A DNA stretch of 64,000 bases from Chryseobacterium sp. T16E-39 (GTDB lineage Bacteria > Bacteroidota > Bacteroidia > Flavobacteriales > Weeksellaceae): contig NZ_CP022282.1 in assembly GCF_002216065.1 (NCBI RefSeq), positions 3,162,001 through 3,226,000 on the forward strand, given 5' to 3'. The translations under genes were made by a program, and so were the position numbers. The notes under the pieces are model-generated. The model searched no databases. It was not told the DNA's origin and worked only from the letters and a program-made list of their open reading frames with translations. This document shows positions 25,667 through 32,609 of the stretch, in pieces; the stretch's first letter is position 1; the number at the start of each line of letters is the position of its first letter.

Positions 25667-26352
25667 TACGCCATATTTACCAGCTTATCAAACAATAATT
25701 TCATCCCTTTTGTTGCGTTTTCTTTCATTACCACTGCTCTTTTCCCATATCCGAATTCTGTTTCATTAGGATTAATAACGATCAAAAGACAGTCATCTTT
25801 AATTTCATGAATCAGACCTGCTGCGGGATATACCTGCAAAGAAGTCCCGATAACAATTAATATATCCGCGTCTTTTACCTTTTCTCTTGCTACACTATAC
25901 AATGGGACATCTTCTCCAAACCAAACAATAAATGGTCTTAATTGAGCTCCATCTCCCGCTTTATCACCAAGGTTAATATCATCCTTTTGTTCATAGATAA
26001 GACTTTTGTCATTACAGGAACAGGACTTAAACAATTCCCCATGAATATGTAAAATATTAGTGGAACCTGCTCTCTCATGCAAATCATCTATATTTTGAGT
26101 AATGATTTGTACATCAAAATACTTTTCAAGCTCAGCTAATAAATGGTGAGCTTCATTAGGATGAACTTCATGAAGCTGGCGACGCCTTTGATTGTAAAAC
26201 TCTAGTACCAGAGCTCTGTCTTTTCTCCAGCCTTCAGGACTTGCCACATCTGTTACATTATGATTTTCCCAGAGACCATCTCCGTCTCTGAATGTTTTTA
26301 TTCCACTTTCCGCACTAATTCCTGCGCCGCTTAATATGGTTAGTTTTTTCAT
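25666..26352 (-). CDS. cobB: Sir2-family NAD-dependent protein deacylase
   Basis: Sirtuin of 228 residues. NAD-binding motifs [20 protein letters not shown] and [12 protein letters not shown] are intact, as is the catalytic His in [11 protein letters not shown]. The FYNQRRRQL segment carries the Tyr and Arg that in class III sirtuins (E. coli CobB, human SIRT5) select negatively charged acyl groups, so desuccinylase activity is possible. The zinc site is unusual: one Cys pair (SCSC) is present but the second pair, expected before [11 protein letters not shown], is missing. It generates O-acyl-ADP-ribose, which the overlapping upstream macrodomain gene could process. Four-base overlap with that gene. 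Confidence 0.93.
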   Translation of the reverse strand: MKKLTILSGAGISAESGIKTFRDGDGLWENHNVTDVASPEGWRKDRALVLEFYNQRRRQLHEVHPNEAHHLLAELEKYFDVQIITQNIDDLHERAGSTNILHIHGELFKSCSCNDKSLIYEQKDDINLGDKAGDGAQLRPFIVWFGEDVPLYSVAREKVKDADILIVIGTSLQVYPAAGLIHEIKDDCLLIVINPNETEFGYGKRAVVMKENATKGMKLLFDKLVNMA

Positions 26353-26873
26353 TGTTTTTCGTTTAATAGTGTCCTGTAAATTGCTTCATTTTCCTCATCA
26401 AAACAAACAAAAATGATTTTCTCAATATTTTGAGTCTGGAAATTCTGAACTTCCTGAACAGCAATTTTTGCAGCTAATTCCTTAGGGAAATGATAAATTC
26501 CTGTACTGATATTTGGAAAAGCTATGCTTTTCACACCGAGATTCTCTGCAAGTTTTAAAGAGTTTCTATAACAACTGGCTAAAAGTCTTGATCCTTTTTC
26601 TTCATCATTATTCCACACAGGACCGACTGTATGAATAACGTATGTTGCATCAAGATTTCCAGCAGAAGTTACAACGGCTTCCCCTGTATTACATTTCCCC
26701 TGCCTATTTCTGATCTCAATACATTCATCCAATATCTGTTTTCCACCTGCACGATGAATTGCACCATCTACACCACCTCCTCCAAGTAAGGAAGAATTAG
26801 CTGCATTCACAATCACATCAGCATGTATTTTTGTGATATCTCCTTTTACTAATTCAATAATTGCTTGCATCAA
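26349..26873 (-). CDS. MacroD-type macrodomain (O-acetyl-ADP-ribose deacetylase-like)
   Basis: Macrodomain of 174 residues with the MacroD/YmdB signatures: [20 protein letters not shown], the catalytic loop [26 protein letters not shown] and [12 protein letters not shown]. Family members hydrolyse O-acetyl-ADP-ribose or remove mono-ADP-ribose from acidic residues. Its stop overlaps the sir2 start (ATGA), and macro-Sir2 pairs are a known arrangement in which the macrodomain recycles the sirtuin product or reverses its ADP-ribosylation. The start overlaps the DUF4291 gene by 20 bases; the alternative ATG three bases downstream (MQAIIEL) is equally possible. Confidence 0.94.
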   Translation of the reverse strand: MMQAIIELVKGDITKIHADVIVNAANSSLLGGGGVDGAIHRAGGKQILDECIEIRNRQGKCNTGEAVVTSAGNLDATYVIHTVGPVWNNDEEKGSRLLASCYRNSLKLAENLGVKSIAFPNISTGIYHFPKELAAKIAVQEVQNFQTQNIEKIIFVCFDEENEAIYRTLLNEKQ

Positions 26874-27501
26874 GTTTCAGTTTTTTATTCAGATTATAAT
26901 CTTCAAATATCAGAGACTTTTCATTAGGAATGATTAAGTTTTCCAAATCATTATTTAAAACAAATTGATGTTGCTCCTTCACAAAATCAGAAATATCTTC
27001 GATCAGAAGAATATCCTCTTTAGCAAATGAATGAATAAAGTTATTTCTTAATCCGATTTGTATCGCCCGTCTTTCTATTTTATTTCCAAACGGGTCATGA
27101 TCAGGATCCCATTGTAAACGTACAGAGGATTCGCTAATTTGATTTTTCCATTCTTCTTCGGATACTTCCAGACTTTTATCATATGAAGAATAAACTGCAT
27201 TTTCCAGATATCTTTTAAATGCTTCCATTTTGAGATGAATTGCCAAAACACATTCTTGTCCCTCTTTCGATCCCCATCCGTTTCGGTACATCATCCAAAG
27301 AAAATTAGGTTTAATCCACGTCATTCTTTCTAAACTGAATTCCCCTCCAAAATATTGATTTCTAACGGCAAATTTGCCGATCTCTTTTCGATAAGATTGA
27401 TAAACTACAATTTCTTCTTCATCATATTGCGCCATGATGTAATATCCTTTCTGAGGCCACTCCTTTAATTGTTCTTTATATTTTTTTAATTTGAGTTTCA
27501 T
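26854..27501 (-). CDS. DUF4291 protein, function unknown
   Basis: Protein of 215 residues matching DUF4291. Recognisable stretches are [16 protein letters not shown] near residue 22, the conserved [22 protein letters not shown] with its aromatic-rich core, and [23 protein letters not shown]. There is no signal peptide or membrane helix. The family has no established activity that I know of; the conserved Arg, Trp/Tyr and Asp-His-Asp residues leave room for an enzyme or a nucleotide binder. It overlaps the PARG-like gene upstream (ATGA) and the macrodomain gene downstream, so it must act with NAD or ADP-ribose enzymes. It could be an ADP-ribose writer or another eraser; neither is shown. Confidence 0.85.
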   Translation of the reverse strand: MKLKLKKYKEQLKEWPQKGYYIMAQYDEEEIVVYQSYRKEIGKFAVRNQYFGGEFSLERMTWIKPNFLWMMYRNGWGSKEGQECVLAIHLKMEAFKRYLENAVYSSYDKSLEVSEEEWKNQISESSVRLQWDPDHDPFGNKIERRAIQIGLRNNFIHSFAKEDILLIEDISDFVKEQHQFVLNNDLENLIIPNEKSLIFEDYNLNKKLKLDASNY

Positions 27502-28313
27502 TTGATTTCTTCAAATAGTTTCATCACTTCTTCGTTTTTAGTTAGTACAGCAAAAACAATTCTTTTAAACTTATTCTTATATTTCTCTTGCAAATGCTTC
27601 CTAAATAACCCTGCTATATCTTTTGGATCATTCCTAAAAACACCACAACCCCAAGCTCCTAAAATTAGAGTTTCATTCCCTTTATTTAAAGCTAAAGCAA
27701 ACATTTTATCCATTCTTACATCCATTGCAGGTAGAATTTGATTTGCCTTTTCTGGTTCTTGTCTTTTGACTACTCCAGCATTTACTGCCGCAGAAGTGAT
27801 GAAATTACACAGAACTGGTTGCTCTAACAATTCCCCTTTATCTTTTCTAAAAACTGGAATATTTGGGCTATAAATCATACTATCCGTATAAAAGCACGAC
27901 TTCATTCCACGATGTGTTTTATAAAAATTTTCTGCTTCAAGTTGACTAACATAAAGAGCTGAAGTTCTTGCCAGACTTTCTTCTTGAGCTTCTGCTCCAC
28001 TTATAAATCCACCACCTGGATTTTTAGCAGAGGCAAAATTTAAGCACATTAGACGTCCTTGATTTTCTTCTTGAGCCAATTGTAAAATGGCTTTTAATGA
28101 GCTACAGTTCCAAACTTCAATTTGAGTTTTAAAATTATTCTTATTTTCTAGGTCTTCGGCTAATGTTGAAAGTTCTTCGGAGCTAAATAAAACAGTTCCT
28201 TTTTTACAACTTTCAATCTTAAAATTTAAATCTACTTTTTCCCTTTCAGGACTTATATAATATTTCTTGGCCAAGATCTCTAATGTATCTTTAGCCATCC
28301 CTTTATTTGTCAT
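27498..28313 (-). CDS. TIGR02452/DUF2263 PARG-like macrodomain protein
   Basis: Protein of 271 residues with the microbial PARG catalytic signature: LNFASAKNPGGGFISGAEAQ followed by EESLARTSALY, i.e. GGG-X6-8-QEE with the two glutamates used for glycosidic hydrolysis, then VLCNFITSAAVNAG and ILGAWGCGVFRNDP. Bacterial proteins of this type degrade poly(ADP-ribose) or remove ADP-ribose. There are two possible starts (28313 and, 15 bases later, MAKDTLEILAKKYY), the first overlapping the upstream crystallin-J1-like gene by 11 bases. The gene is in the middle of the NAD/ADP-ribose operon and its stop overlaps the DUF4291 start. Confidence 0.93.
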   Translation of the reverse strand: MTNKGMAKDTLEILAKKYYISPEREKVDLNFKIESCKKGTVLFSSEELSTLAEDLENKNNFKTQIEVWNCSSLKAILQLAQEENQGRLMCLNFASAKNPGGGFISGAEAQEESLARTSALYVSQLEAENFYKTHRGMKSCFYTDSMIYSPNIPVFRKDKGELLEQPVLCNFITSAAVNAGVVKRQEPEKANQILPAMDVRMDKMFALALNKGNETLILGAWGCGVFRNDPKDIAGLFRKHLQEKYKNKFKRIVFAVLTKNEEVMKLFEEIK

Positions 28314-28689
28314 TCCTTTTTATTCTTAATTCTGATATCAAGCCTTCTATTTCCGTATTCTCAGATTGCTTAAAATCATCTCCCACAAATACTTTTATAA
28401 CATTAATCTTTCCAATAATAGCTTGATTAAATTCACTTAATTTTTCAGCTGGCACCCATAGTTCATTATGATTTTTTGCCCCAACATTCTCTGCGGGATA
28501 TTTACTTACTTCATCTTCTTTAACTTCAAATTGTGTTACGAATCCAAGATAATTTCCAGACTGATCTCTTGTATTCCACTTTTCGGCAATTTCTGAAGCA
28601 TAATCTTTGTCAAGCACTGGATAGAAAATGGGTTGCCATTCTAATCTTGGAGGAAAATTTTTATAATCACTTTCAATGATTAATATCAT
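28303..28689 (-). CDS. ADP-ribosylation/crystallin-J1-like protein, possibly frameshifted at the N-terminus
   Basis: Reading from the ATG at 28689 gives 128 residues: FPPRLEWQPIFYPVLDKDYA, EIAEKWNTRD, GFVTQFEV and HNELWVPAEKLSEFN. I recognise these as the small family annotated ADP-ribosylation/crystallin J1, of unknown activity. Homologues as I recall them start with LYRPVG, and the same frame upstream of this ATG encodes ILYRPVGEKE, but it is cut off from the ATG at 28732 by an A8 run that puts the two out of frame by one base. The gene is therefore either expressed as a truncated form, rescued by slippage, or a recent frameshift or sequencing error. It overlaps the PARG-like gene. Confidence 0.7.
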   Translation of the reverse strand: MILIIESDYKNFPPRLEWQPIFYPVLDKDYASEIAEKWNTRDQSGNYLGFVTQFEVKEDEVSKYPAENVGAKNHNELWVPAEKLSEFNQAIIGKINVIKVFVGDDFKQSENTEIEGLISELRIKRNDK

Positions 28690-28732
28690 TTCCTTTTCTC
28701 CTACTGGTCTGTAAAGTATTATTTTTTTTCAT
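28690..28732 (-). other. A8 homopolymer and out-of-frame N-terminus of the crystallin-J1-like gene
   Basis: On the minus strand ATG (28732-28730) is followed by eight A (28729-28722). With seven A the frame would read MKKIILYRPVGEKE and join the downstream gene without a stop; with eight it reads MKKNNTLQ and terminates soon after. The ATG lies 26 bases after the macrodomain stop, a normal spacing for this operon. Confidence 0.65.
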
Positions 28733-28758
28733 TGCTTCTAATTTTATCTGATTGATTT

Positions 28759-29229
28759 TTATTCAAAATCATAAACATATACTTCAACACCGTTCTTAAC
28801 CAATGTTTCCTGAATAATCGGTTCAATTTCTTCCCATTTACCTCCTGCTAAACCACAACCAATTCTAGGCATATGAATACTTGCATTTAATTTCAAAGCT
28901 TCAGAAGTAATTCTTTTCAAACACTCTTCTACTGCTTTATATCTAATAGGAGGGATACCTTGAGAGTTTGTATTTACTTTATGTTGTCCAATCATATTAG
29001 CAATCCATATTTCTGATTCAACATTAATCAATTGAATCTCTCCAAGATTGAAATTGATATCTGATTTAAACCAATTTCTATATTCCTTTTCTGGTGTCTT
29101 CCATTTTTTGGAAATAGCCAATACAAAACCTTTTCCCCATCCTCCTATATCATTGCAAATATGTGCAATGATTTTATTTCCTTCTTTTTGCGGATCTGTT
29201 GCATCTCCTTTTAAATATTGAATCATCAT
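28759..29229 (-). CDS. Poa1-like macrodomain (ADP-ribose 1''-phosphate phosphatase-like)
   Basis: Macrodomain of 156 residues distinct from the MacroD-type gene in the same operon. Motifs: IQYLKGDATDP, KIIAHICNDIGGWGKGFVLAISKKW, IANMIGQHKV and MPRIGCGLAGGKWEEIEPII, matching the Poa1p/TARG1-like branch that hydrolyses ADP-ribose 1''-phosphate or removes ADP-ribose from proteins. The KptA reaction yields ADP-ribose 1''-2'' cyclic phosphate, so a joint pathway with KptA in this operon is attractive. It lies four bases after the NAD-kinase-like gene. MMIQ offers two adjacent ATG starts. Confidence 0.93.
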   Translation of the reverse strand: MMIQYLKGDATDPQKEGNKIIAHICNDIGGWGKGFVLAISKKWKTPEKEYRNWFKSDINFNLGEIQLINVESEIWIANMIGQHKVNTNSQGIPPIRYKAVEECLKRITSEALKLNASIHMPRIGCGLAGGKWEEIEPIIQETLVKNGVEVYVYDFE

Positions 29230-29233
29230 TTCA

Positions 29234-30142
29234 TTATTTTATTACTAAAACCGCCTCTTCATCAGACAGCCTAATTTCTACTGTTGCCCCGCTATTGAAC
29301 TGCAGGAAATCCTGTTCAATTCCATCACTAAATATAAAACCATTATTTGGCATTAATGATTCTATGATAAGCTTATTTCCTCTTTTTATACAACCACTGT
29401 AAATCTCCGTCTGCGTTGCTTTACTTTTAAATGGCTCTCTCACTGCAAAGTATAGATCATCCTCATTGAGATCAGGATATTCCAAGTCTTTTGATCCTAA
29501 AATCCCATAGGCCATATTGAAAATTGAACTGAGCCATCCGGTACTTCCTGTCTTCGTAGAAACAATAATACCACTGGAAGAATGCATCTCTTCTTTTCCA
29601 TTCACCAGCAGCTTATACCTTGCTGAGCTGTGAGAAGAAACACCAATGAAAAGATCGTTCACTGCGAGGAGCTTTTGTCCATCATTCAATACAGCTTCTG
29701 CAAACTTCATTTTCTTTGAACTAAAACTTTCGTTTATTACAGATCGAATGCCATTCAGGAAATTTTTTGTATTAAAAGGAAGCAGTATTCCATCGTATCT
29801 TTCCTGATCCGGATTGATCGCTACAATAGGAATGTTCTTTGAATATTTTGCCACATTAGCTACCAAACCATCCTGTCCTACCACTACAATAACATTTTTT
29901 TCAGAAAAAATGTAGGAGGATACAAATTCTCTTTCCACCACCTTATTTTTGATCACTGTGGAAAGCTTGGTCTGAACTTCCAGAAATGACTGATAGAACT
30001 TTTCATGCTCATTAACATATTCCTGGAAGTTTCCTCCTGAACGTTCAATATAAAACTGAGCCTGGGCTTTGGTATTGAATCTTTCAATCAAAGATTCCAA
30101 TCTCGTTTTATTCTTAATGATGATGGCATATTCTGGTTTCAT
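29234..30142 (-). CDS. NAD-kinase-like protein
   Basis: Protein of 302 residues related to ATP-NAD kinase. The diagnostic GGDG loop appears as VVVGQDGLVANVAKYS near residue 110, so the first Asp-preceding Gly is replaced by Gln. The second signature is LAVNDLFIG (usually NE or ND) and the third SSGIIVSTKTGSTGWLSS, corresponding to DGxIVSTPTGSTAY. The N-terminal 90 residues are longer than in standard NadK and helical. It could phosphorylate NAD, NADH or an ADP-ribose derivative. The bona fide nadK is probably elsewhere in the genome. It heads the closely spaced gene run down to the phosphoesterase; the 80-base gap to the SPFH gene shows no separate operator. Confidence 0.85.
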   Translation of the reverse strand: MKPEYAIIIKNKTRLESLIERFNTKAQAQFYIERSGGNFQEYVNEHEKFYQSFLEVQTKLSTVIKNKVVEREFVSSYIFSEKNVIVVVGQDGLVANVAKYSKNIPIVAINPDQERYDGILLPFNTKNFLNGIRSVINESFSSKKMKFAEAVLNDGQKLLAVNDLFIGVSSHSSARYKLLVNGKEEMHSSSGIIVSTKTGSTGWLSSIFNMAYGILGSKDLEYPDLNEDDLYFAVREPFKSKATQTEIYSGCIKRGNKLIIESLMPNNGFIFSDGIEQDFLQFNSGATVEIRLSDEEAVLVIK

Positions 30143-30222
30143 GGCTTTATTTTAATTGTAAAATGTACAATGTATTAATGACTGCTTCGATTGGTTATTT
30201 TACCCAATTACTTCCCCTTCAA

Positions 30223-31230
30223 TTAGTGCTCTCTTAGAAGGCCTTCCAATAGATCCGGACTTATATTGAGATTTCCTATTTTTCCTGCATTTTCAGCCAA
30301 TTCCCTGAAGGCAAGGGCAATATTTGATCTTGCATCCTGGTTTCCACTTAATGCACTTAGCACTCTCCAGTCCATTTCTTTATATGGTTTTAAAGAAGTC
30401 TCCAATACATAGCCTTGAGTTTCTGCTTCTTTTCTGTCGTTTTCGGTTTTTTGTTCGATCAGTTGTTTCCTTTGATTTTCAACTGAGATATCAGCAGCGA
30501 TCTTCATTTCTCTTAGGATCTTGTTATTTTCTTCCTGCTGAATTTCAGTTTCCATCCTTTTTTCTTCGATCTGTTTTTGCTTTTCTTCAACAGCAATTTC
30601 CGTATTCAGCTCAGATTCTTTAATCTTTCTTTCCTGTTCTACAGCAAAATTTCTTCTTTCATAAATCGCTTCATCTGCCTGTTGTTGTAGTTTTTCCCTG
30701 GTCTCTGTTTCCAATGCTCTCGCCATTTCCGGTGTGGTTTGAACCGCCAGGATACTTGCTCCTAAAATTTCAATTCCCATGGTCTGGATTGTTTCAGAAG
30801 TTTTAAGTCCTTCTAAAATATGTTCTTCAATCTTTTTGGCAGAACGAATGGCATCCTTTAAATTCATTTCATGAATAAATGAAGATGTGGAAGTCTGAGC
30901 CAGGTTAATGATCCGCTGGTTAAGCTTTTCGACATCATTTTTCTTATAGACCCCAGATTCGTTGACAGTAAAATCTAATGTATTCGACAAAGTTTTAGGA
31001 TCAATGATCTTATAACTGATCTGCCCCTGGATTTTTACAGTTTGATAATCAAATGTATCTTCATTAAAAATAAACGGCAGGTCGTTACTTCCCATCGGAA
31101 TCGCTACGATAGAACTGTTTGGAGCAAAATAGAAGAATGATAAGCCTCTACCTTCTCTTACGGTTTTCCCATTTTTAAAATGAAGAACGTAAGTCATTGA
31201 ATCGAATTTGATGTGTCTGAAACCAAACAT
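30223..31230 (-). CDS. SPFH/band-7 domain protein
   Basis: Protein of 335 residues. Residues about 15-190 form an SPFH domain (FYFAPNSSIVAIPMG, VKIQGQISYKIIDPKTLSNTLDF, GIEILGASILAVQTTPEMARALETE), followed by a 100-residue charged coiled coil (about 195-285) and a C-terminal globular tail. Unlike most stomatins it has no clear N-terminal membrane helix. SPFH proteins oligomerise into scaffolds. Its ATG is 24 bases from an NrtR-type operator (31255-31275), and it is the first gene of the large operon, so it is probably part of the NAD/ADP-ribose system; how it contributes is unknown. Confidence 0.87.
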   Translation of the reverse strand: MFGFRHIKFDSMTYVLHFKNGKTVREGRGLSFFYFAPNSSIVAIPMGSNDLPFIFNEDTFDYQTVKIQGQISYKIIDPKTLSNTLDFTVNESGVYKKNDVEKLNQRIINLAQTSTSSFIHEMNLKDAIRSAKKIEEHILEGLKTSETIQTMGIEILGASILAVQTTPEMARALETETREKLQQQADEAIYERRNFAVEQERKIKESELNTEIAVEEKQKQIEEKRMETEIQQEENNKILREMKIAADISVENQRKQLIEQKTENDRKEAETQGYVLETSLKPYKEMDWRVLSALSGNQDARSNIALAFRELAENAGKIGNLNISPDLLEGLLREH

Positions 31231-31254
31231 AGCTTTAAGTTTTAAAAATTAATA

Positions 31255-31275
31255 TTTGTGTCGTTTTTACGCTAA
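31255..31275. promoter_or_regulatory. NrtR-type operator 1 (before the SPFH gene)
   Basis: Plus strand TTTGTGT-N7-ACGCTAA, an imperfect palindrome with 7-7-7 spacing, centred in the promoter region 25-45 bases before the SPFH start. It shares the WTTGYGT-N7-ACRCWAA pattern with three other sites near nrtR and the NADAR gene. NrtR as the binding protein is an inference. Confidence 0.75.
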
Positions 31276-31310
31276 TTAAAACAGACACGAGTTTACATAA
31301 ATTGTATGTG

Positions 31311-31862
31311 CTATTTTTCATTAATGTACATGACATCTGTACGAAGCACATATTTTTCTCCAGTGATCAGTGTGTTTCCCTCATGTCGTAAAGGGTGATG
31401 AAAAACCAACGCTGTCCCTTTCTTAGGAGTCACGGTAAACAGGTTTTCAAATTCAGTTTCACCACCTTCAAAATCATCATTCAAATACATTAAAAAGGTG
31501 TAGAAACTTTTCTCATTTTCGTTTCTGATATAGCTTCCGTCTCTGTGCATTTTAAATCTTTGCCCGGAAGAATATTTATAAACCCTGAACATTTCATTAA
31601 AATCCTTGATCATATAAACACCGTGATTCTGAGGAAGAAATTTAAGGGCTCTCGTAAACAAGGACTCTGCTATTTCTTTGTCAAAGATCATTAACCTGTC
31701 ATTGTTTCGAATCCCTTTATTCATAAGCTGCTGCCCATTCATATTGATTTTTGCCTCTTCAAAAGACCTTTCGTCGGACATTCTGATATAGGTTTCACAT
31801 TCTTTATCGGTAAGAAAATCCTCAATCAGAAAGATTTGCGGGTGTAATTCGATCTTTTCCAT
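31311..31862 (-). CDS. 2OG-Fe(II) oxygenase (prolyl 4-hydroxylase-like)
   Basis: Oxygenase of 183 residues. Core: LIEDFLTDKECETYIRMSD at the start, Fe(II)-binding HxD in FKMHRDGSYI, a strand FYTFLMYLNDDFEGGETEF, distal His in FHHPLRHEG and the 2-oxoglutarate Arg in LRTDVMY. It resembles the prolyl-4-hydroxylase P4Hc group; nucleic acid or protein substrates are possible. There is no signal peptide. It is transcribed after the NADAR gene (27-base gap) and before the operator of the SPFH operon. Its upstream region repeats 13 bases of the NADAR operator (ATGATTGCGTTAT at 31881-31893), but without the second half-site. Confidence 0.9.
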   Translation of the reverse strand: MEKIELHPQIFLIEDFLTDKECETYIRMSDERSFEEAKINMNGQQLMNKGIRNNDRLMIFDKEIAESLFTRALKFLPQNHGVYMIKDFNEMFRVYKYSSGQRFKMHRDGSYIRNENEKSFYTFLMYLNDDFEGGETEFENLFTVTPKKGTALVFHHPLRHEGNTLITGEKYVLRTDVMYINEK

Positions 31863-31889
31863 GATTTCTATTTTGTAATTATGATTGCG

Positions 31890-32432
31890 TTATATTTTTA
31901 GCTCATCTCTAACTTCCATCAAAGCAAACCCCAAAAGATTTTCTCCTCTCCATTGGTTTGGATTCTCTGCTTTAGCATCTGATTCCAGCATTCCAATACC
32001 CCAGATTGTGTCATAAGGACTTGCTTCAACAATAATCTTATCTCCTGTTGATAAAAGAAATTCTTTGAGCTCTGCATTCTGTGAAAATTTTAAAAAATTC
32101 CCTTTTTTTACAATTTCATATTTCTTCTTATCCCAAATATGAGAGTCAAAGTTCTTGATCTTTCTTCCCAGACCTTTTACCTCCTTCGGATCTTCTATTT
32201 CAATAATAATCTGTCTCGTTCCTTCGTCATTAAACAATCTTGCTTTTTCTGCCATCATGTAATGTTCTGCTGTTTTGTATATCATCCCCTCATCTTCAAA
32301 TTCGGCAGGAAACCATTGACTAAAACAAGATTTTGTAATCTTATCTTTCACAGTATGTCCCCAGAAGAATAGAAAATCTGGTTGTTCTTTATTTTGGAAT
32401 CTTTCGATGATATTTTGCAAGTTGTATTTCAT
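31890..32432 (-). CDS. NADAR family protein (YbiA-like N-glycosidase)
   Basis: Protein of 180 residues of the NADAR (NAD and ADP-ribose) family. Signatures: FLFFWGHT, CFSQWFPAEFEDEG, YKTAEHYMMAEKARLF, GRKIKNFDSHIWDKKKYEIVKKGN and the terminal VEASPYDTIWGIGM. Known members hydrolyse ADP-ribose N-glycosidic bonds: YbiA acts on riboflavin-pathway intermediates, and others remove ADP-ribose from guanine as antitoxins of guanine ADP-ribosyltransferases. Start is ATG 32432 (MKYNLQN); an ATG at 32453 would extend into the operator. Two operator-like palindromes and a promoter with TATATTTG lie directly upstream, so repression by NrtR is likely. The 2OG oxygenase gene follows in the same transcript. 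Confidence 0.92.
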   Translation of the reverse strand: MKYNLQNIIERFQNKEQPDFLFFWGHTVKDKITKSCFSQWFPAEFEDEGMIYKTAEHYMMAEKARLFNDEGTRQIIIEIEDPKEVKGLGRKIKNFDSHIWDKKKYEIVKKGNFLKFSQNAELKEFLLSTGDKIIVEASPYDTIWGIGMLESDAKAENPNQWRGENLLGFALMEVRDELKI

Positions 32433-32433
32433 G

Positions 32434-32454
32434 ATTGCGTTATTATTACACAAA
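32434..32454. promoter_or_regulatory. NrtR-type operator 2 (NADAR gene, proximal)
   Basis: ATTGCGT-N7-ACACAAA, ending one base before the NADAR ATG and overlapping the -7 box TATATTTG (32451-32458, minus strand). A bound repressor here would block RNA polymerase. Confidence 0.78.
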
Positions 32455-32482
32455 TATAGAAAGATATCATATTTCCATCCAA
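32451..32482 (-). promoter_or_regulatory. Promoter of the NADAR gene
   Basis: On the minus strand TTG (32480-32482) and TATATTTG (32451-32458) with a 21-base spacer, resembling the Bacteroidetes promoter. It lies between operators 2 and 3. Confidence 0.6.
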
Positions 32483-32487
32483 ATTTA

Positions 32488-32508
32488 TTTGCGTTTAATT
32501 TACACTAA
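32488..32508. promoter_or_regulatory. NrtR-type operator 3 (NADAR gene, distal)
   Basis: TTTGCGT-N7-ACACTAA, 54 bases centre-to-centre from operator 2 and just upstream of the -33 element. Two such sites about five helical turns apart could allow cooperative or looped binding. Confidence 0.75.
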
Positions 32509-32559
32509 TTAAGTAACACATTGGTTTACAGCTTATTTATTTTAACTTCCTTAAATGAC

Positions 32560-32590
32560 AAAATAAAAAAACGGGCTAAAACCCGTTTTT
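32560..32590 (-). terminator. Terminator of nrtR
   Basis: AAAAACGGG, 6-nt loop, CCCGTTTTT followed by T on the minus strand, 20 bases after the nrtR stop. It separates nrtR from the NADAR transcript. Confidence 0.85.
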
Positions 32591-32609
32591 GTTGATATAA
32601 ATTTTTAAT

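Noticed and set aside
30157..30171. TTGTAAAATGTACAA before the NAD-kinase-like gene as a further operator
   Set aside because: It is palindromic but does not match the WTTGYGT-N7-ACRCWAA pattern or spacing.
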